Origin: Oceanobacter sp. 1_MG-2023 | GTDB lineage: Bacteria > Pseudomonadota > Gammaproteobacteria > Pseudomonadales > Oceanobacteraceae | Assembly: GCF_030689025.1 (NCBI RefSeq) | Contig: NZ_JAUYWA010000029.1 | Location: 1-40,966 of the forward strand | Length of the DNA: 40,966 nt | Direction: 5' to 3' | Shown here: piece by piece, positions 40,221 through 40,966 of the stretch | Layout of the letters: the number at the start of each line of letters is the position of its first letter | Position numbering within the stretch: the stretch's first letter is position 1 | Position numbers and translations under genes: made by a program | Notes under the pieces: model-generated | The model's input: only the letters and a program-made list of their open reading frames with translations | Databases searched by the model: none | What the model was told of the DNA's origin: nothing

Positions 40221-40772
40221 TTAATTCACTGCATTAAAGCTAAAATATTTCTATGGTATATAGAAGGATTGGTGTTTGGTAGAGCAGTCGAACTGTAATT
40301 CAGAATTTCCATGGTTTGTATTGACATACTGAGTCGGTTGAAGCGTGCCAGTTTTGTTTGTAGCCGTTCTTTAAGGCATGAAATGACTTCCAAATTTACT
40401 CCTGTCAGGGCTGGGGAGTGACTCCTTTCCTGAAGGCTGCCTGCTCAGCATCTTCCGATGCAGAGTTGGTGCAGGCTTCGGTAGGTAGTGGCAACGTGTT
40501 CAGAAGGGCCCTGCTAGTGTGTTCAAGGTGAGTATGATGAGTTGTATGTTACCCAGAGCGCTGTTACCTGCAATTATGTTGAAAAATACCAGTAACATCA
40601 ACCAAAGCTTCTCGCCGTTATTGTCAAGGCATTATAACTCCGCGTAGATGTGGTGTAAGTATGTTTCTATGGCTCATCAATGAGCTTGGCAGCTACCTGT
40701 CTCGCCTAATTGTTTTCGATAGGGGCTTGCATTAAAAAATAAGGTAAGTAAAATGCGCACCACTTCAGAGAC
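40221..40772. other. Gene-free region before the tRNA pair
   Basis: Only the tRNA promoter at 40727-40754 is recognised. The remainder has no frame with coding character, no tandem repeat and no clear stem with T-run. It may be relic DNA at the island border. Confidence 0.5.
40727..40754 (+). promoter_or_regulatory. Sigma-70 promoter of the tRNA-Glu/tRNA-Gly unit
   Basis: TTGCAT and TAAAAT are 16 bp apart. The -10 box is followed by GCGCACC, a GC-rich discriminator typical of stringently controlled stable-RNA promoters. The start would be near 40761, 12 nt before tRNA-Glu. Confidence 0.7.
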
Positions 40773-40848
40773 GTCCCCATCGTCTAGAGGCCTAGGACAC
40801 TGCCCTTTCACGGCGGCAACAGGGGTTCGAATCCCCTTGGGGATGCCA
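40773..40848 (+). tRNA. tRNA-Glu (TTC anticodon)
   Basis: A 76-nt cloverleaf: acceptor GTCCCCA...TGGGGAT, D-arm GTCTAGAGGCCTAGGAC, anticodon loop CTTTCAC with TTC, T-arm AGGGGTTCGAATCCCCT, and an encoded CCA. It is nearly identical to E. coli tRNA-Glu. Confidence 0.98.
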
Positions 40849-40889
40849 TATTCTTGATGTGCATTTTGGTAGATCAAGTAGTGGTACAG

Positions 40890-40965
<76 letters not shown>

Positions 40966-40966
40966 T

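Overview
The window looks like a chromosomal segment of a free-living, probably marine or aquatic gammaproteobacterium of the Oceanospirillales/Pseudomonadales type. This rests on family resemblance read by eye: AcnB, PdxB, AlaA, AspRS, a YqhA-like UPF0114 protein, a YccT-like DUF2057 protein and a complete dctP / dctBD / dctQM dicarboxylate TRAP locus all read as gammaproteobacterial. No species is assigned. The left two thirds has a balanced base composition. The stretch from about 31.0 to 40.3 kb, and the isolated gene at 14.0-16.5 kb, are visibly AT-rich.

Layout. 0.05-1.0 kb: an unexplained coding-like fragment and a DUF2057 lipoprotein. 1.2-9.2 kb: a C4-dicarboxylate uptake module. A porin and the TRAP binding protein DctP lie on the minus strand. 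The DctB/DctD two-component system and the TRAP permease DctQ/DctM lie on the plus strand. DctD is a sigma-54 activator with an intact GAFTGA motif, and near-identical sigma-54 promoter sequences (TTGGCATA-N4-TTGCT) lie upstream of both dctP and dctQM. The DNA therefore shows the likely regulatory circuit. 9.6-13.7 kb: housekeeping and small conserved genes (UPF0114, MarC, a FemAB-like acyltransferase translationally coupled to a 69-residue protein, a HIT protein, glyoxalase II).

14.0-16.5 kb: an orphan AT-rich tandem GT2 glycosyltransferase whose N-terminus carries a 45-bp in-frame tandem repeat. 17.0-19.8 kb: a uracil-DNA glycosylase family gene divergent from aspS. 19.9-24.2 kb: four secreted DUF1566 proteins arranged as two consecutive lipoprotein + small exported protein pairs; this is the least explained system in the window. 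24.3-30.9 kb: acnB, pdxB, a small conserved gene with alaA, and msrB.

31.0-40.2 kb: an ABC-dependent capsule-type polysaccharide export and synthesis cluster (KpsM-, KpsT-, KpsE- and KpsD-like proteins, then two glycosyltransferases, then a convergent third). Its tandem GT2 enzyme is a clear paralogue of the orphan one at 14 kb but has a different N-terminal domain. The window ends with tRNA-Glu and tRNA-Gly, a common border for variable islands. No insertion sequence, integrase, phage gene or CRISPR array was recognised. All family assignments come from reading the sequence, without database searches.
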